A stretch of DNA of 55,935 nucleotides, from contig JBBHKE010002143.1 of NCBI GenBank assembly GCA_037447655.1, positions 1-55,935 on the forward strand, given 5' to 3'. Origin of the DNA: Zygnema cylindricum. Its lineage: Eukaryota > Streptophyta > Zygnematophyceae > Zygnematales > Zygnemataceae. Positions 34,090 to 45,376 of the stretch are shown here, piece by piece; position 1 is the first letter of the stretch, and each line of letters starts with the position of its first letter. The notes under the pieces are model-generated. The model ran no database searches. It was not told the origin of the DNA and worked only from the letters and a program-made list of their open reading frames with translations. Made by a program: the position numbers and the translations under genes.

Positions 34090-36520
34090 TACAGTACTTA
34101 CCTGAATCTTGCAACTCTTTGGCCCCCAGGGGTGCCGAAGACGTCCGCGACCGCTCGTTTAGGGTTTATTTTTTCTGTTTTGTTTTTTATTTATTAAAAA
34201 AACAACCCAAACCCCAAAACCCTATTTCTCGTACCCGATCCCAAGAGGTGCCGAATGTCGGCGCGAGGTGCCGCGAGGTGCCGAAGGTCCCACACTTGTA
34301 TGGGGGCTTGTTCGATACCCTTACTGTACTGTACTGTACTGTGGTATCTGTATTAATTGTTGAATTCCGTGCGTAATGTACCGATTTGTAACCGTTTTAG
34401 TGCGAAAACGAAGTGTTAGACCAATGATGAAAACCCATTCGCGCTCATGAACAGACAAAGCTTTGCTTAGGAAAGACAAATTGCAAACGACAAATCACTA
34501 ACTGACAAAAATCTGAGCTACGCTATGCATTGAAGAAACGTACGGAATGGAAGTGAAATCTCGAGAGTCTGGAGTCAGGACGAGAGTGGCCAGTAGTCGG
34601 TGCTTAAGCCATCTTGGAATCGACACGTGTCAACCAATTACAATCTGTAAATGGCGGAATAACTTTGGCGGTACGTGTTTCGTACGATGATGAAAATGTA
34701 CGAAGCGGATTGAAATAGTGTACGGACAAAAACTGCCAAAAAAAATGCACAGCTCACAGTGAAGACTCGGTGGGAGAGTTTTGAAAGGCAGATCAAATTG
34801 GTCTTTTGTCGTTTTGACAGAGTGTACGGACTGCCTGGCCAATTGAAAGGCATGCTGAATGATGATCAGACAGCGAATTTGTCTTTATTGACGATACCAA
34901 GACAAGAGGGAAAATGCAAAAAAAATGGACATGACCTAAACGATAAAATGTCCGAAATTCAACTATTGAGCAGCTTCGCAGAAATTGTCTGTTAAAATAG
35001 GGCGAAGCTCCAGACAAAGGCCCGTTTTGTAGTGGGCTTTTCTCACATTTGTACAGAAAGGCTGTACGGAAAAGCTACAGTGAACTAAATGTTCTAAACT
35101 GAAACGTCATTAATGTAATTCTGTCCCGTCACGTATTACACGTGGCAATAACTGGTGGACGCGTACCCTAGTGCAGGTTTCCCCACTGGTCATGGAAAAT
35201 GTGACAATTGTCACACGCGTTTGGTATTCAAAGCGTTCAGAACTGGTCAACACGTGCGGCAGAAATGTGACCGTAGTCACAAAATTGACAAACGACAAAC
35301 GATAACAGTTGCGTCGGCCTCGATCCGGAAAAGTCGGCTGGAAATACGGGTACCGCAGCTTATGATTAGACCAACGGGGATTCTCCACGAGCTAAAAATT
35401 TCGTCAGCTTCCAAAAAAAGCCTAGTTGTTCAAATCGCGCGATTTATTCATTTTATCCAGTTTCTACGCATTGTACGTGACTTTTGAAAAAATCGCAAAA
35501 AAACGACTACTGTAAACTGGAACTGAAATTTACGGAAAACCTATAAACAAATTACGTTAAATGTACGTTTTTTTACGGCAATCGTACGGAAGTTTACCAA
35601 AGATACGATACACGTATGGGTACTTACTGTTCTGTAAACTGAAACGGAAATTGCACAGATATATACAAAATTTTTTGTTACATGTACCAACAATTTCAAA
35701 AAGAGACGTTGCAGCGTCACACTATTTGCTCGCCGTAAGTTCAAAATGTGTACGAACTTCTTCTTCATTTTTTTTTCAAAGAAGCCGCCATGAAAACGAA
35801 TCTTTAAAGGAAGCTGCCATTAGTAACGCCACGGAAGTAGACAATGAAACTCCCGTTCAAGTCGTTGTCGAAGCTCTGACAAGGACAAAAAACATCGTTA
35901 GCCAGGATTCAAACCTAGGCCTACTTGTAACAATAGTAGACTACTTACAAACTGCGGTACATGTTCAACTCAATTTTTTCTACATGAACGGAATTGTACA
36001 GACAGAAATTCAGTATTGATTTTTACAATTTTTTCAAATCGACCACTCCATTTTCTACGTATCGTACTCGCGTTCGAATCGTGCGTAAGATGCGTTTTGA
36101 ACAACTATGAAAAAAAGACAAGAGACGTCATAAATACAGTACTAATAATAAGTACACAACTGACAAATATTTAGTGTGGCATAACGTAATCGTACGGACG
36201 AATTTCGGTTCGGATTACAAACATGAGTGTCAAATTTTGCCCAGAGAGGTGGGCATGTATCGGCGGCAAATCGCCACCGATTCGATTTAGCGATATTTAG
36301 GTGGATTTTTAATTTAACCTTTTCACACTTTGAAAAGAAAGCTACAATTTGACCTACATTTGACCGATGAAAAAAATATACCGTCACAAGACCAAAAACC
36401 GAAACATAAACTACGATGAAAAATCACACATCCAAACCAAATGGTCGACTATTATAAGAATTAAGTCGCGCGTCGACCGATGACACAATTTGAACCTAAA
36501 TTCTCTCACCCCTCCACTCA
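34090..36520. other. Unassigned region between the kinase gene and copia B
   Basis: No gene identified. It contains several GAGGTGCCG words (34238-34290), a short GTACT microsatellite (34321-34342), and a 152-codon plus frame (35561-36019) with no recognisable domain. Many GTACGG/CCGTAC words occur throughout. Confidence 0.4.
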
Positions 36521-36524
36521 CCTC

Positions 36525-36562
36525 CTTAGTGAGGGAGGGGAGGGGAGAGGAGGGGAGAGGAG
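36525..36562 (+). repeat. GGGGA-rich tract left of copia B
   Basis: A run of GGGAGGGGAGGGG type ends exactly where the copia B LTR begins. The same composition reappears at 42494-42507 and from 46521, beyond the next element. Confidence 0.8.
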
Positions 36563-37061
36563 TGCTAGGATCAAAATTGTAATCGGTCGTCGAGGTCTGT
36601 CGAGCGACTGAATAGTTTGTCTGTTGTCGTCAAGCGTATGGTCTTTGTTTTGTCTTATTGTGTTTCTTGTTTAGTTTGTTTTTGAAGATTCATGATCTCG
36701 CGCAGATTCGGTTTTGCGAAGACCAGGTACAAATATTATTTTGTGTGTATTGTTTATCGTTAGTTGATTTTGTGTGTACATATGGTAGTACACTAGTCCT
36801 ACGTAGTTTTGTATTGATTTGTTTTGTTTGGTAGGAGCTTCGTGCGCACTATAATGTTGGTCTTAGTTTATAGTTTGAAGTCGTGATGTGACGTCTGGTG
36901 TATACTATTTATTGCAGATTAGTGGGAGGGAAAAGATACACTTATTATGGGGGAAAATGTCCATGGAACATATTGGCTTTTGTTGACTGTCCTATCTCGT
37001 GTGACTTTTTATGGATGTTTCCGGTGCTATCTTGCACTTTGATTTGTTGTAGATCCTATCA
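36563..37061 (+). repeat. Copia B 5' LTR, 499 bp
   Basis: It starts TGCTAGGATCAAAATTG and ends ...GATCCTATCA. It aligns along its full length with the 3' LTR at 41995-42493, which is also 499 bp. Scattered substitutions between the two show that the insertion is not recent. Confidence 0.9.
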
Positions 37062-37063
37062 AG

Positions 37064-37076
37064 AGGTATCGGCGCC
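37064..37076 (+). other. Copia B primer-binding site
   Basis: AGGTATCGGCGCC lies 2 bases after the LTR. It matches 10 of 13 bases of TGGTATCAGAGCC, the usual plant copia site complementary to the 3' end of initiator tRNA-Met. Confidence 0.6.
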
Positions 37077-37087
37077 TGTATGCTCCA

Positions 37088-38640
37088 TTGAGGTGTAGAA
37101 GGGAAACTAGTTTGGCTGCCATGGGTAGAAAGAAGAAAATTACGCCTTCTACTATGATGCATTCTTCTTCTACTGTGATGCCTCGACCTCCGGATCTGCA
37201 CCTTGCAGATCCATCCGAATCCGAATCATCTTCGGATCCGGAAGTAGAAACTCCATTTGCTTTCACCGGCAAAACTTTTGAGGAGGTTGTCCCGGTCGAT
37301 CCGATTGTACAAAATAAGGAGAATGAGGGGAAAATGGAGGAAGATGACGCGATGGAAGATCGTCTTCAATAACAGATGGATGGTCTTTTCCCTTATGTTG
37401 ATCAACGAATCTCAGAGGAGAACCGTGTCATGAGACCTCCATTTTTCGGAGATCCCATTCCGACACAAGCGTCGTTATACGGAAGGAGATGAAGTAGAGG
37501 AAGAGGAGAGGAGGGAATTGATTCGAAAGGGGAAAATTCCCATTGATGATGATTCCAATCTTGATGATTAGAGTGAAGGAGACGAACAAGTTGAATCTAT
37601 GTCCGGAAAGATCGTCATCTTCATTGGAACGAATTACCAATCGTGGAAGAAATATATCAAAGGTCAATTTAAATTAAAGCAACTTTGGAAGGTGGTTAAA
37701 GGGGTGGACAAGATGCCTACCTCGGATCGGAGAGCTTATCGAGTATGGACAAAGAAAAATCCTTCCGCCGTTGGCGGTTTATTCTAATCATGTAACACTT
37801 CTATACATGATTTATTTCTCACCCGAAGATTTGACCATGATTGTTGGGTAGCCCTTGAGAATCACTTTGAGAAGAATCTTTAAAATAGAGGGCAACACAT
37901 TTATATCGACTATACATCTTTCAAAGTGAAACCAAACGAATCCATCGATGAGGCCGCAAAAATATTTAATATAATCATTTAGCAACTAGAAAACATGGGA
38001 AAATTTATTGAGGAGAATGATAAGGCATTGGTCTTCACCCATGCCCTACCAGAAAGAATGATACATTTAAGGGATATTCTCTTATCGAGGGATTAAAATA
38101 CTTTGGATTCAATTATCACATTCCTCAAATCTATCGAGGCAAATCTTCCGAGCTCATCGAGGGGGACTGAACCGACCGGTTCCCTCAATGTGACGACACC
38201 GGAAACGCCCGATCTAAATTATTCTCGAGGAAGAGGAGGAAGAAGAAGAGGAAATCCGAGGGGAAGAGTGGGAAAAGGAAACAAAAGGGTCGGTAGATCT
38301 CCTTCCTAGCCCTTATATTAAAATCTGACCAATATTGCTTGCTTTCAATGCTGCAAACTTGGTCATATGGCAACTTCATGTCCAGATAAGGAGCGCCAAT
38401 GCCATTTTTGCGGAAAATGGGGCCATATAAGCCCCCAATGTTATTCGAATGTTGAAATTGGAGGCGACGGCAGTAGAGGAGGCGGCGGCGGTAGAGGAGA
38501 GGGCGGCGGCCGACGCGGCGGCGGTCGTCTTGGCGGCCGCGGTGGTCGCAAAGGCCGCCATGAAAGAGGAGGAGGACATTTTTTTGTTGACGAGCAATTT
38601 GAAGGAGAAGGAGAAGGACTGCAGATATTTTCGGCCCTTA
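37088..38640 (+). pseudogene. Copia B gag
   Basis: Gag with a few stops and frame changes. The amino part (37088-37372) is acidic and serine-rich. The conserved block GTNYQSWKKYIKGQFKLKQLW lies near 37630. The helical region follows (about 37870-38100, including VFTHALPERM). Two consecutive CCHC zinc knuckles lie at about 38340-38440: C-FQ-C-CKLG-H-MATS-C and C-HF-C-GKWG-H-ISPQ-C, both with intact metal ligands. A Gly/Arg-rich stretch encoded by GGCGGC-type repeats follows at 38460-38580. Two knuckles are less common than one in copia gag. The protein would coat the element RNA. Confidence 0.85.
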
Positions 38641-38659
38641 GCCTGTCGCGCAATCTGTT

Positions 38660-40210
38660 GGCAGGTACTACACGACAAGAAAAGGAGTGGGTAATCAATT
38701 CGGGAACGTCGCACCACGTATGTACGGACGTGTCACTTTTCCACGACTTATGGCAACTCACGGTACCGAAACAAATCACCGTAGCAAGTGGACAGGTAAT
38801 TTCAATCGGTACAATGGATACTATACGGTTGGACTAACCAAATTTAAATTCATGTGGGCTAGAAAATCTAACGCAAATCGAATTAAAGAATTTTTTATAT
38901 CTACCTGAAGGTTCAGTGAACCTTCTCAGCGTACCACATATTCAGCGAACGGGCTGCACCGTCCTTGCGTACGGAGACTCCACAATAAAAATTGTACTAC
39001 CGGATGGTGTACAAATTGGCGAATGTGAAGTAACGGAATTCATACAGAACCGTTTAATTTGGCGTCGGCCTAAATCCTCCCCAAATTCCGCCGATTTTAT
39101 TTTGCAATTATCCGAATTAAAAGGCGATTTAACTTTGTGGCATCACTGGACGTGTCACACATCCGAAGCCAGTTAACGAAGGATGATAAAAAATGGGAGC
39201 GTAAGGGGATTAGACTTGGCGTCGGGGGAGAAAATTAATGGATGTGAGGGGTGTAGTAAGGGGAGACAAATCCGAAAGCCGCATCCGGCTAAGGATCCAA
39301 TGCATCGATCTAAGCATCCGCTTGATCTTGTGCATATTGATTTATGTGGGGACGTAAAACCGGAAACTATTGGTGGAAACAAATATATTATGGTGGTGGT
39401 GGACAACTTCTCTCGCTTCACATGGGTAATATTACTTAAACACAAATCCGAAGCATTTTTAAGCTTTCAAGAGTGGCATGTGATGGTCGAAAGGCAATGT
39501 GAGAGAAAACTAAAATCTATAAGATCGGATAATGGAGGGGAATTTTTTGCTCTTGATCCTTATTGCAAAGAGTGGGGAATTTCTCACCTGTATACCGCAT
39601 CTTACTAACCAGAATCAAATGGTATTGCCGAGAGAAAGAACGGCACTCTCCAAAAGATGGTAAGATCCATGGTACACGGATCTGGAAAGAGTATTAATTT
39701 ATGGGGCGATGCGATTTTGACGGCAAATTATACTTGTAATCGGAGGATTATATGAATTTCAGGTGATAAAACTCCATTTGAATTATGGAATGGACGGAAA
39801 CCCATTGTTCACCATATTTGGATTTGGGGATGTCGTGCGTCGGTTTATATTCAAGCACAAAAAAGGAAAGGTAAGTTTGCATTGAGGAGTTGGAGTGGTT
39901 ATTTCGTGGGATATAGCGACAAAGGGACTCTTTACCGCGTTTATGATCCGATTCGACATATTGTCGAGGAATCGAGGAATGTGGATTTTCATGAGGATTT
40001 ATTATCCACAATCTCTCAATCGACTAAGCGACATTCTAATCTTGACTTTCATAAAGAATCTGAAATTGGTGATCTTAATGACATTAAGGGTTCAGATTCG
40101 GAATTTGATCCAAAATCCACCTCCAATGTTAAGAGGGGGAAGGATATTGAAAAAGTAAATTTTGGTAATATTGGTGGCGATTCACAAAGCGAAAATTCCT
40201 GAATGTCTTA
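38660..40210 (+). pseudogene. Copia B protease and integrase
   Basis: Protease near 38685 reads EWVINSGTSHHV; the catalytic Asp of the usual DSG is Asn. The pre-integrase zinc motif is split between frames (WHHWTCHTSEAS; NGCEGCSKGRQIRKPH). Integrase retains all three acidic blocks: LVHIDLCGD (about 39330), IRSDNGGEFF (about 39525) and PESNGIAERKNGTLQ (about 39610). KTPFELWNGRKP and SGYFVGYSDKG follow. Stops interrupt at 39607 and 39754. The 3' part to 40200 is a charged linker. Confidence 0.88.
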
Positions 40211-40439
40211 GGGCACGAGGAAATCTTCGTCTTCTAAATTGAAATATCGTTGAGGAGGAACCGGAAAAAGAGGAGAGAGAATTTGAGCCGAGGAGGAGTA
40301 TTAGAGATAATAGGGGAAAAAAACCGACTCGTCTTTCCATTGACGGTAAGGGAAATATTGAAAACTCATATTATTGTATTTTGGCGGCTAGGGAGGAAGA
40401 TTTCCTCTTATAGCAATTATTATGCGATAATATGCCTTG

Positions 40440-41970
40440 CGATCCGCAATCGTATGTGGAAGCACAAAAATCATGCGATTGGAAGAAGCAGTGGAAACTG
40501 GTTTGGGAAAGGGAACTTCAATCTATTATCGACAATCAAAAATTTGAGGAGGTAAGTTTACCGGAGGGTAAATAGGCTTTTGATGCGAAGTCGATTTTCA
40601 AAACAAAACTGGTGCATCGGGGGAATTAGTAAAACATAAGGCTCGGCTAGTTTCTAAGGGCTTTCAACAAAGGGAAGGAGTAGATTATGCAGAGACATAT
40701 GCACCTGTAGTGAAGTTTGATTCTTTGAGAATGATTATTGCTATTGTCGCTGCCGGCAAGAAGCACATTCACCAAATGGACGTAGAAACGACGTTTTTAA
40801 ATGGTGATTTAGAGTAGGAGGTTTATATGAAAGTTACGGAAGGAGTAGTGACAAAAGAGGGGAATGTATGGCGGCTGCAAAAGTCCTTGTACGGACTAAG
40901 GCAAGCACCAAGGACTTGGTATTTACGATTACACAAAGTTCTTACCGAATTTGGATTCGTACGAACTGTTTCAGACTATGGAGTTTACGTAAAAGGTGAG
41001 GGGGAGGATAAAATTATATTTTCTGTCTATATGGATGACTTCTTGATGATAAGTGACAAGTTGACGCCAATCGCGGAATTGACGGAGTACTTGCCACTAC
41101 ATTTTAAAGTCACAGATTTTGGGGGAAGTTTGATATATTCTTGGAGTGGAAGTTTTAAGGTACGATAATGGGGATATTAAATTGTCGAAAGCTCAATATT
41201 GCAAAGAAGTACTGACAAAATTTGTTATGTTGGATTCTAAGCCGATTTTGAAAACACTAGATACCAAACAACAATATCGCAAATTTCAGGAGGAGGAAAC
41301 TGTCCACGTGCCCTATCGTGAGGCCGTTGGAAGTTTAATGTATTTAAGTGTGGCCACGCGACCGGATATTTCAGCCGCAGTATCTACCGTGAGCCGTTTT
41401 TGTCAGACTCCTAAGAATATTCATTGGGAGGCCGTGAAGAGAATCTTTCGTTACCTTGCAGGTACAAATGAGATTGGTTTATTATTTCGATCAGGACAAT
41501 AGACTTTGGATTGCGTGGGATATTGTGACCCAAACTGGGGCGGCGACTTCGATGCAGGAAAGTCAACGTCCAATTATGCAGTTGTTTTTGGCGGCGCTAC
41601 AATTTCTTGGAGCTCACGTCTTCAGCCAACAGTCGCACTAAGTTCAACCGAAGTAGAGTATATGGTTGCGTGTCATACGTCTAAAGCATCGATTTGGATC
41701 AAGGAGTTACTTCAGGAATTGAGGAGTTCTATTGGCTGTATGAAAATCTTTTATGACAGTATGAGTTCGATGATGTTCGTCAAGAATCTTGTCTTTCACA
41801 AAAAGACAAAACATATAAGGATTCAATGGCACTTCGCACGCGATTTGGTCGCTGCAAAAGAGATTGAATTTTTGTACGTTTGGGCGTTGGAGGAATCCGC
41901 GGACATGCTAATGAAAGCTACGGCTCATGAACTACTTTTGAGAGGAAGACTTAAATTAGGCTTGGTATAA
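40440..41970 (+). pseudogene. Copia B reverse transcriptase and RNase H
   Basis: Reverse transcriptase: LVSKGFQQREGVDYAETYAP near 40650, HQMDVETTFLNGDLE near 40775, SLYGLRQAPRTWY near 40885. The catalytic motif is intact, YMDD, near 41030. RNase H: PYREAVGSLMYLSVATRPDI (41310), CDPNWGGDFDAGKSTSNYAV (41525), LSSTEVEYMVA (41640), and a final region ending ESADMLMKATAHE (41900). Breaks include stops at about 40573, 40818 and 41502 and a frame change near 41150. It is much better preserved than family A copy A1, so it is probably the younger insertion. Confidence 0.9.
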
Positions 41971-41979
41971 TGATTACAA

Positions 41980-41994
41980 TTTTGAGAGGGGGAT
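41980..41994 (+). other. Copia B polypurine tract
   Basis: TTTTGAGAGGGGGAT lies directly before the 3' LTR start TGTTAGGATC. Confidence 0.75.
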
Positions 41995-42493
41995 TGTTAG
42001 GATCAAAATTGTAGTCAGTCGTCGCGGTCTGTCGCGCGACCGAATAGTTTGTCTGTTGTCGTCAAGCGTGTGGTCCTTGTTTTATCTTATTGTGTTTCTT
42101 ATTAAGTTAGTTTTTGAATATTCTTGGTCTCGCGCAGATTCGGTTATGCGCAGAGCAGGTACAAATATTGTTTTGTTTGTACGGTTTGTCGTTAGTTTAT
42201 TTTGTGTGTACGTATAGTAGTACACTAGTACTACGTAGTTTTGTATTGATTTGTTTTGTTTGGTACGAGTTTCGTTCGCATTATAATATTGATCTTAGTT
42301 TATAGTTTGAAGTTGTGACGTGAGGTTTGGTGTATACTATTTATTGCAGATTAGTGGGAGGGAAAAGATACACTTATTATGGGAGAAAATGTCCATGGAA
42401 CATATTGGCTTTTGTGGACTGTCCTTTCTCGTGTTAATTTTTATGGATGCTTCAACTGCTATCATGCACTTTGATTTGTTGTAGACCCTATCA
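41995..42493 (+). repeat. Copia B 3' LTR, 499 bp
   Basis: Same length and ends as the 5' LTR. The flanking pentamers are AGGAG (left of the element) and AAGAG (right), a one-mismatch target duplication inside purine-rich DNA and therefore weak evidence alone. Confidence 0.9.
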
Positions 42494-42507
42494 AAGAGGG
42501 GGGGGAG

Positions 42508-43453
42508 GTGAAATTCTATGGGCTCCATTGCCACACATAATTCACAGATATAAAGAAGCTAATCTAGATAGTGGCGACTCCAAGTTTATATAAACCCAAA
42601 CGATTGACCCCTTGACAATCAAAACCCCATTAAAGCTTTACCCTTGTGAAATAAGACTTTTCTGTGTGCTCAATTCCATCACAGAATGCGAAGTTAGAAT
42701 ATGAGATTTAGATAACATTCCCCACTTTGACTTTCCCTTAGAAATGCAGCCACCTTGGCAAGCAAAATCTTCGAAAGAGTACACCCTTGTGTATCTTGGA
42801 CTCCCCTGAGTTGGCAGCAAAAAGAATCACTGAAAATGGTCAACTAAATTGATAGTTATGGCTGGCCAAAGTTTGCATTTTGTACAGATGCTCCCTGGGA
42901 GAGGCAGCTACCTACCAGATATGATCTAAGTCATAAAACCCCTCTCTAAGCCCCCTAGTACTGAGGTATGAACCAATCGCAATGTTGTAAAGTACATAAA
43001 GGTATAGGTGTCGATGTACCTTTTGTATGTTGTCGAAACAAATGCGCGGTTTTTGTTTTGTCTCCATACCGTACTCCGTACTATATAAAACGGACGTATC
43101 TATTCTTTTTCCCGTTAAATGAATTAGTCTGCGTAAAACTATTTATATATTTATCAAACCCTATATATCATAACACTAGTCCTATACTTAACGCATAAAG
43201 CTAACGGCTACCGGTGACTTGTAAGACGGCAGGTACAAGGATCATTTCCTGGGTCCGTCAAATACCTTTTGGTTAATCTACCTAATCCACCCCTTGTCTT
43301 CTCTAGTGAGCTTAGGCAGCCATGACTCTAGCTCCGTATCTAGCCTTCAGTGACTACAACAAGTGTGGGGGCTTGGAGAGGGGAGTTAGAGGCAGACTGC
43401 CTCTGTTATTTTTCTCTCCTATTACAGACCTAGAAAATACTCAAATATCAACA
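42508..43453 (-). repeat. Family A 3' LTR of the gag-only element
   Basis: 946 bp. Starts (minus strand) TGTTGATATTTGAG at 43453 and ends ...CCATAGAATTTCA at 42508. It lacks about 220 bp relative to its partner at 45354-46520, with the gap at about 43030 between GTACCTTTTGTATG and TCGAAACAAATGCGC. The end of the LTR carries the ATG and first codons of the family gag, here orphaned. Confidence 0.88.
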
Positions 43454-43470
43454 CTCCCCTTATTTTCTAG
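43454..43470 (-). other. Polypurine tract of the gag-only element
   Basis: On the minus strand CTAGAAAATAAGGGGAG directly precedes the LTR start, matching the tracts at 650-661 and 6409-6422. Confidence 0.8.
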
Positions 43471-44145
43471 TCTATTTTCCTTTCAACTCCCACAAACAAA
43501 TAAACAAACACTCCCTCCCCCTTTTTTTTTTTTTCCCTTTTCCTTTCATAAAATTTAAGAAAATACTCTCGTATTTAACACAGTGCATTAGATGAACTGA
43601 AATAATAATTGCATCCCACATATTATTTAACATCCCACTTTTCAAAAATCTGAGCAAAGATTTTATCCACCTCATCACTCTTCCATCCACACACAAACCG
43701 ATTTCCCTCTTGTGATCCAAATAGCAGCCCCATCTCCAATCTGCAACATACACCCAGATGCTAACCCTTTTATAGGCACACCTTCATAGATGCAATCACT
43801 CCCTTTAGTGATGTCAAAACCATTACCCCCAAAAATTGAACTTTCCTCACTCTCTCCCATCAATATCTTTCCACTATCACCTCCTATATTTATTCCCAAA
43901 AATTATTTCTCCTCCGCTAAACCTTTAATCAAATATTCCTCTTCTCCCCTATCCTTTAAAACCCATTCTAGTTTCACTTCTCCCCTTTCCTCGGAATCCA
44001 TTGAGGCCTACCTTTCCGAACAGTTTTCAGTTTCCAAAATATCTATGAAATTATCCTCGTTATTTTTATTTTTCCCTTTTTCAAAAATGGATCCTAGATC
44101 CGACTTACTCATTTCTAAGTCATACTTTCTACACTCTTTGACACC
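43471..44145 (-). other. Non-gag 3' part of the internal region, family A element
   Basis: Between the gag frame and the polypurine tract there is no integrase or reverse transcriptase motif. A 74-codon frame (43899-43675: FDITKGSDCIYEGVPIKGL, then QIGDGAAIWIT) has ordinary protein-like composition but no family that I recognise. It could be acquired host sequence or diverged element sequence. Confidence 0.45.
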
Positions 44146-44149
44146 CACA

Positions 44150-45376
44150 TCATGTGTAAGCATCCTCAAGTACCTCTTCTCTCTTTACTTCTATTATACC
44201 TCCAAAAGCACATTGTTGCCTTCGTGGAATTTCTGTGTGCTTTTCTTTCTTCTCCATTGTACCAATGTGAAGAAGCTCTAAGATTTCTTCATCATCTTTC
44301 TCCTCTTCCCCTTCTTCCTCCTCATTCACACTCCAACTTCTAAGTTCTTCCAAACGAGGACACTCCTCCATATAGAGACCCGGTTCTCTACAAAAGAAGC
44401 AAACCCCTTTTTCCAAAGCTCCCCTTTCATTTCTTCTCCCTCTCTTTCCACCAAAGTTTCGATAAGGTTTACCTTTGTCTTTCTTCCTCTCATCACGCTT
44501 CCGCTCGTCACCACCGTTCCTCGCATCACGCTTCCGCCAGTTTCCACCAGCTGTAAATGCAGTCACACTATCACTTCCCCAGCGAAGCTCCAAACTGCTT
44601 TCCCTCACAAGAATTGTCCCCATGGTATTGCTCTAAGTCTATGAGGAGCCATCCATTCCCAGCATAGGGTAAGTGATGTCTTAATCCTCATCTGGGAGTT
44701 TCATGATTAGTGTATTGATCTTTCTCTCCTCAAATTCTACATATTCCGCACTAGCAAGCTCAACATATAGCCCAACAATATCATTGCAAAACTCTATCAT
44801 GCTACCGCCTTTATTAACATAGGCCTCTATTTCTTAGTTTACTAACTGCTGACTCTATATAGTCTCACTCTTATAAATCTGAATTAGTGCATCCCTGATT
44901 TCCGAAGACTTGGTTAGACTTAAAATAGTGATAGCCATGGACTTAGACACATATCCAAATATGAGATGTTTTGTTATAGTCTTTTTATATTTCCAAATTT
45001 TCATGTCATTTTTTTATGTTTTTGGTTCAGTTATGATCCCCACATATGGAACCGTAGCCGAAAGCCCAGCTCCCCTCACCATAGGTGTTCTTTTTCCCTT
45101 CTCCCCTTTTCCACCTTCTATGGCAATAGTTTTCCCGTCACCTTCCATTGCATGTGAACTCAGGTTGGTAGTTTGGGCAGCCCCAGATGATTCTCCATGG
45201 TGAGCTCCTCCAAAGCCCGGTGGGGGAAACTTCACTTGTCCCGAAACAATTTCCCATAAGTGCTTTTTGAAAAGTAATCCCTCCATCGTAAACTCCCAAT
45301 AAGTAAAGTCTGTTCCATCGAACATAGGCACCTTAGATGGTGGGCCAATAACCTGGAATTCTATGGGCTCCATTGC
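44150..45376 (-). pseudogene. Family A gag of the non-autonomous element
   Basis: The frame opens with an ATG at 45376, 23 bases inside the LTR. It runs MEPIEF, crosses the LTR end and primer site (QVIGPPS), and continues KVPMFDGTDFTYWEF. A frame change near 45014 and stops separate the helical region (about 44940-44680: SSEIRDALIQIYKSE, MIEFCND, INTLIMKLP). The basic and zinc-knuckle part (44623-44150) has CFFCREPGLYMEEC, with Leu where the metal-binding His is expected. The same residue is Arg in copy A1. No pol follows, so the element would need enzymes from a full-length relative. Confidence 0.85.
45339..45353 (-). other. Primer-binding site of the gag-only element (internal tRNA type)
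   Basis: The plus strand reads GGTGGGCCAATAACC immediately outside the LTR end at 45354. This is the anticodon-arm sequence of plant initiator tRNA-Met (GGTGGGCCCATAACC, recalled) with one mismatch. The minus strand of the element is therefore complementary to the middle of that tRNA, as in Drosophila copia, and not to its 3' end. Confidence 0.7.

Noticed and set aside
34150-34230. Telomere-type repeats (TTTAGGG)
   Set aside because: Only single occurrences of TTTAGGG and AACCC words, with no tandem array.
35561-36019. 152-codon plus-strand ORF as a gene
   Set aside because: No recognisable domain, no upstream promoter signal, and composition like the surrounding unassigned DNA.
38376-38779. 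Ala/Pro-rich minus-strand frames
   Set aside because: Shadows of the GGCGGC-type repeat in the copia B gag.
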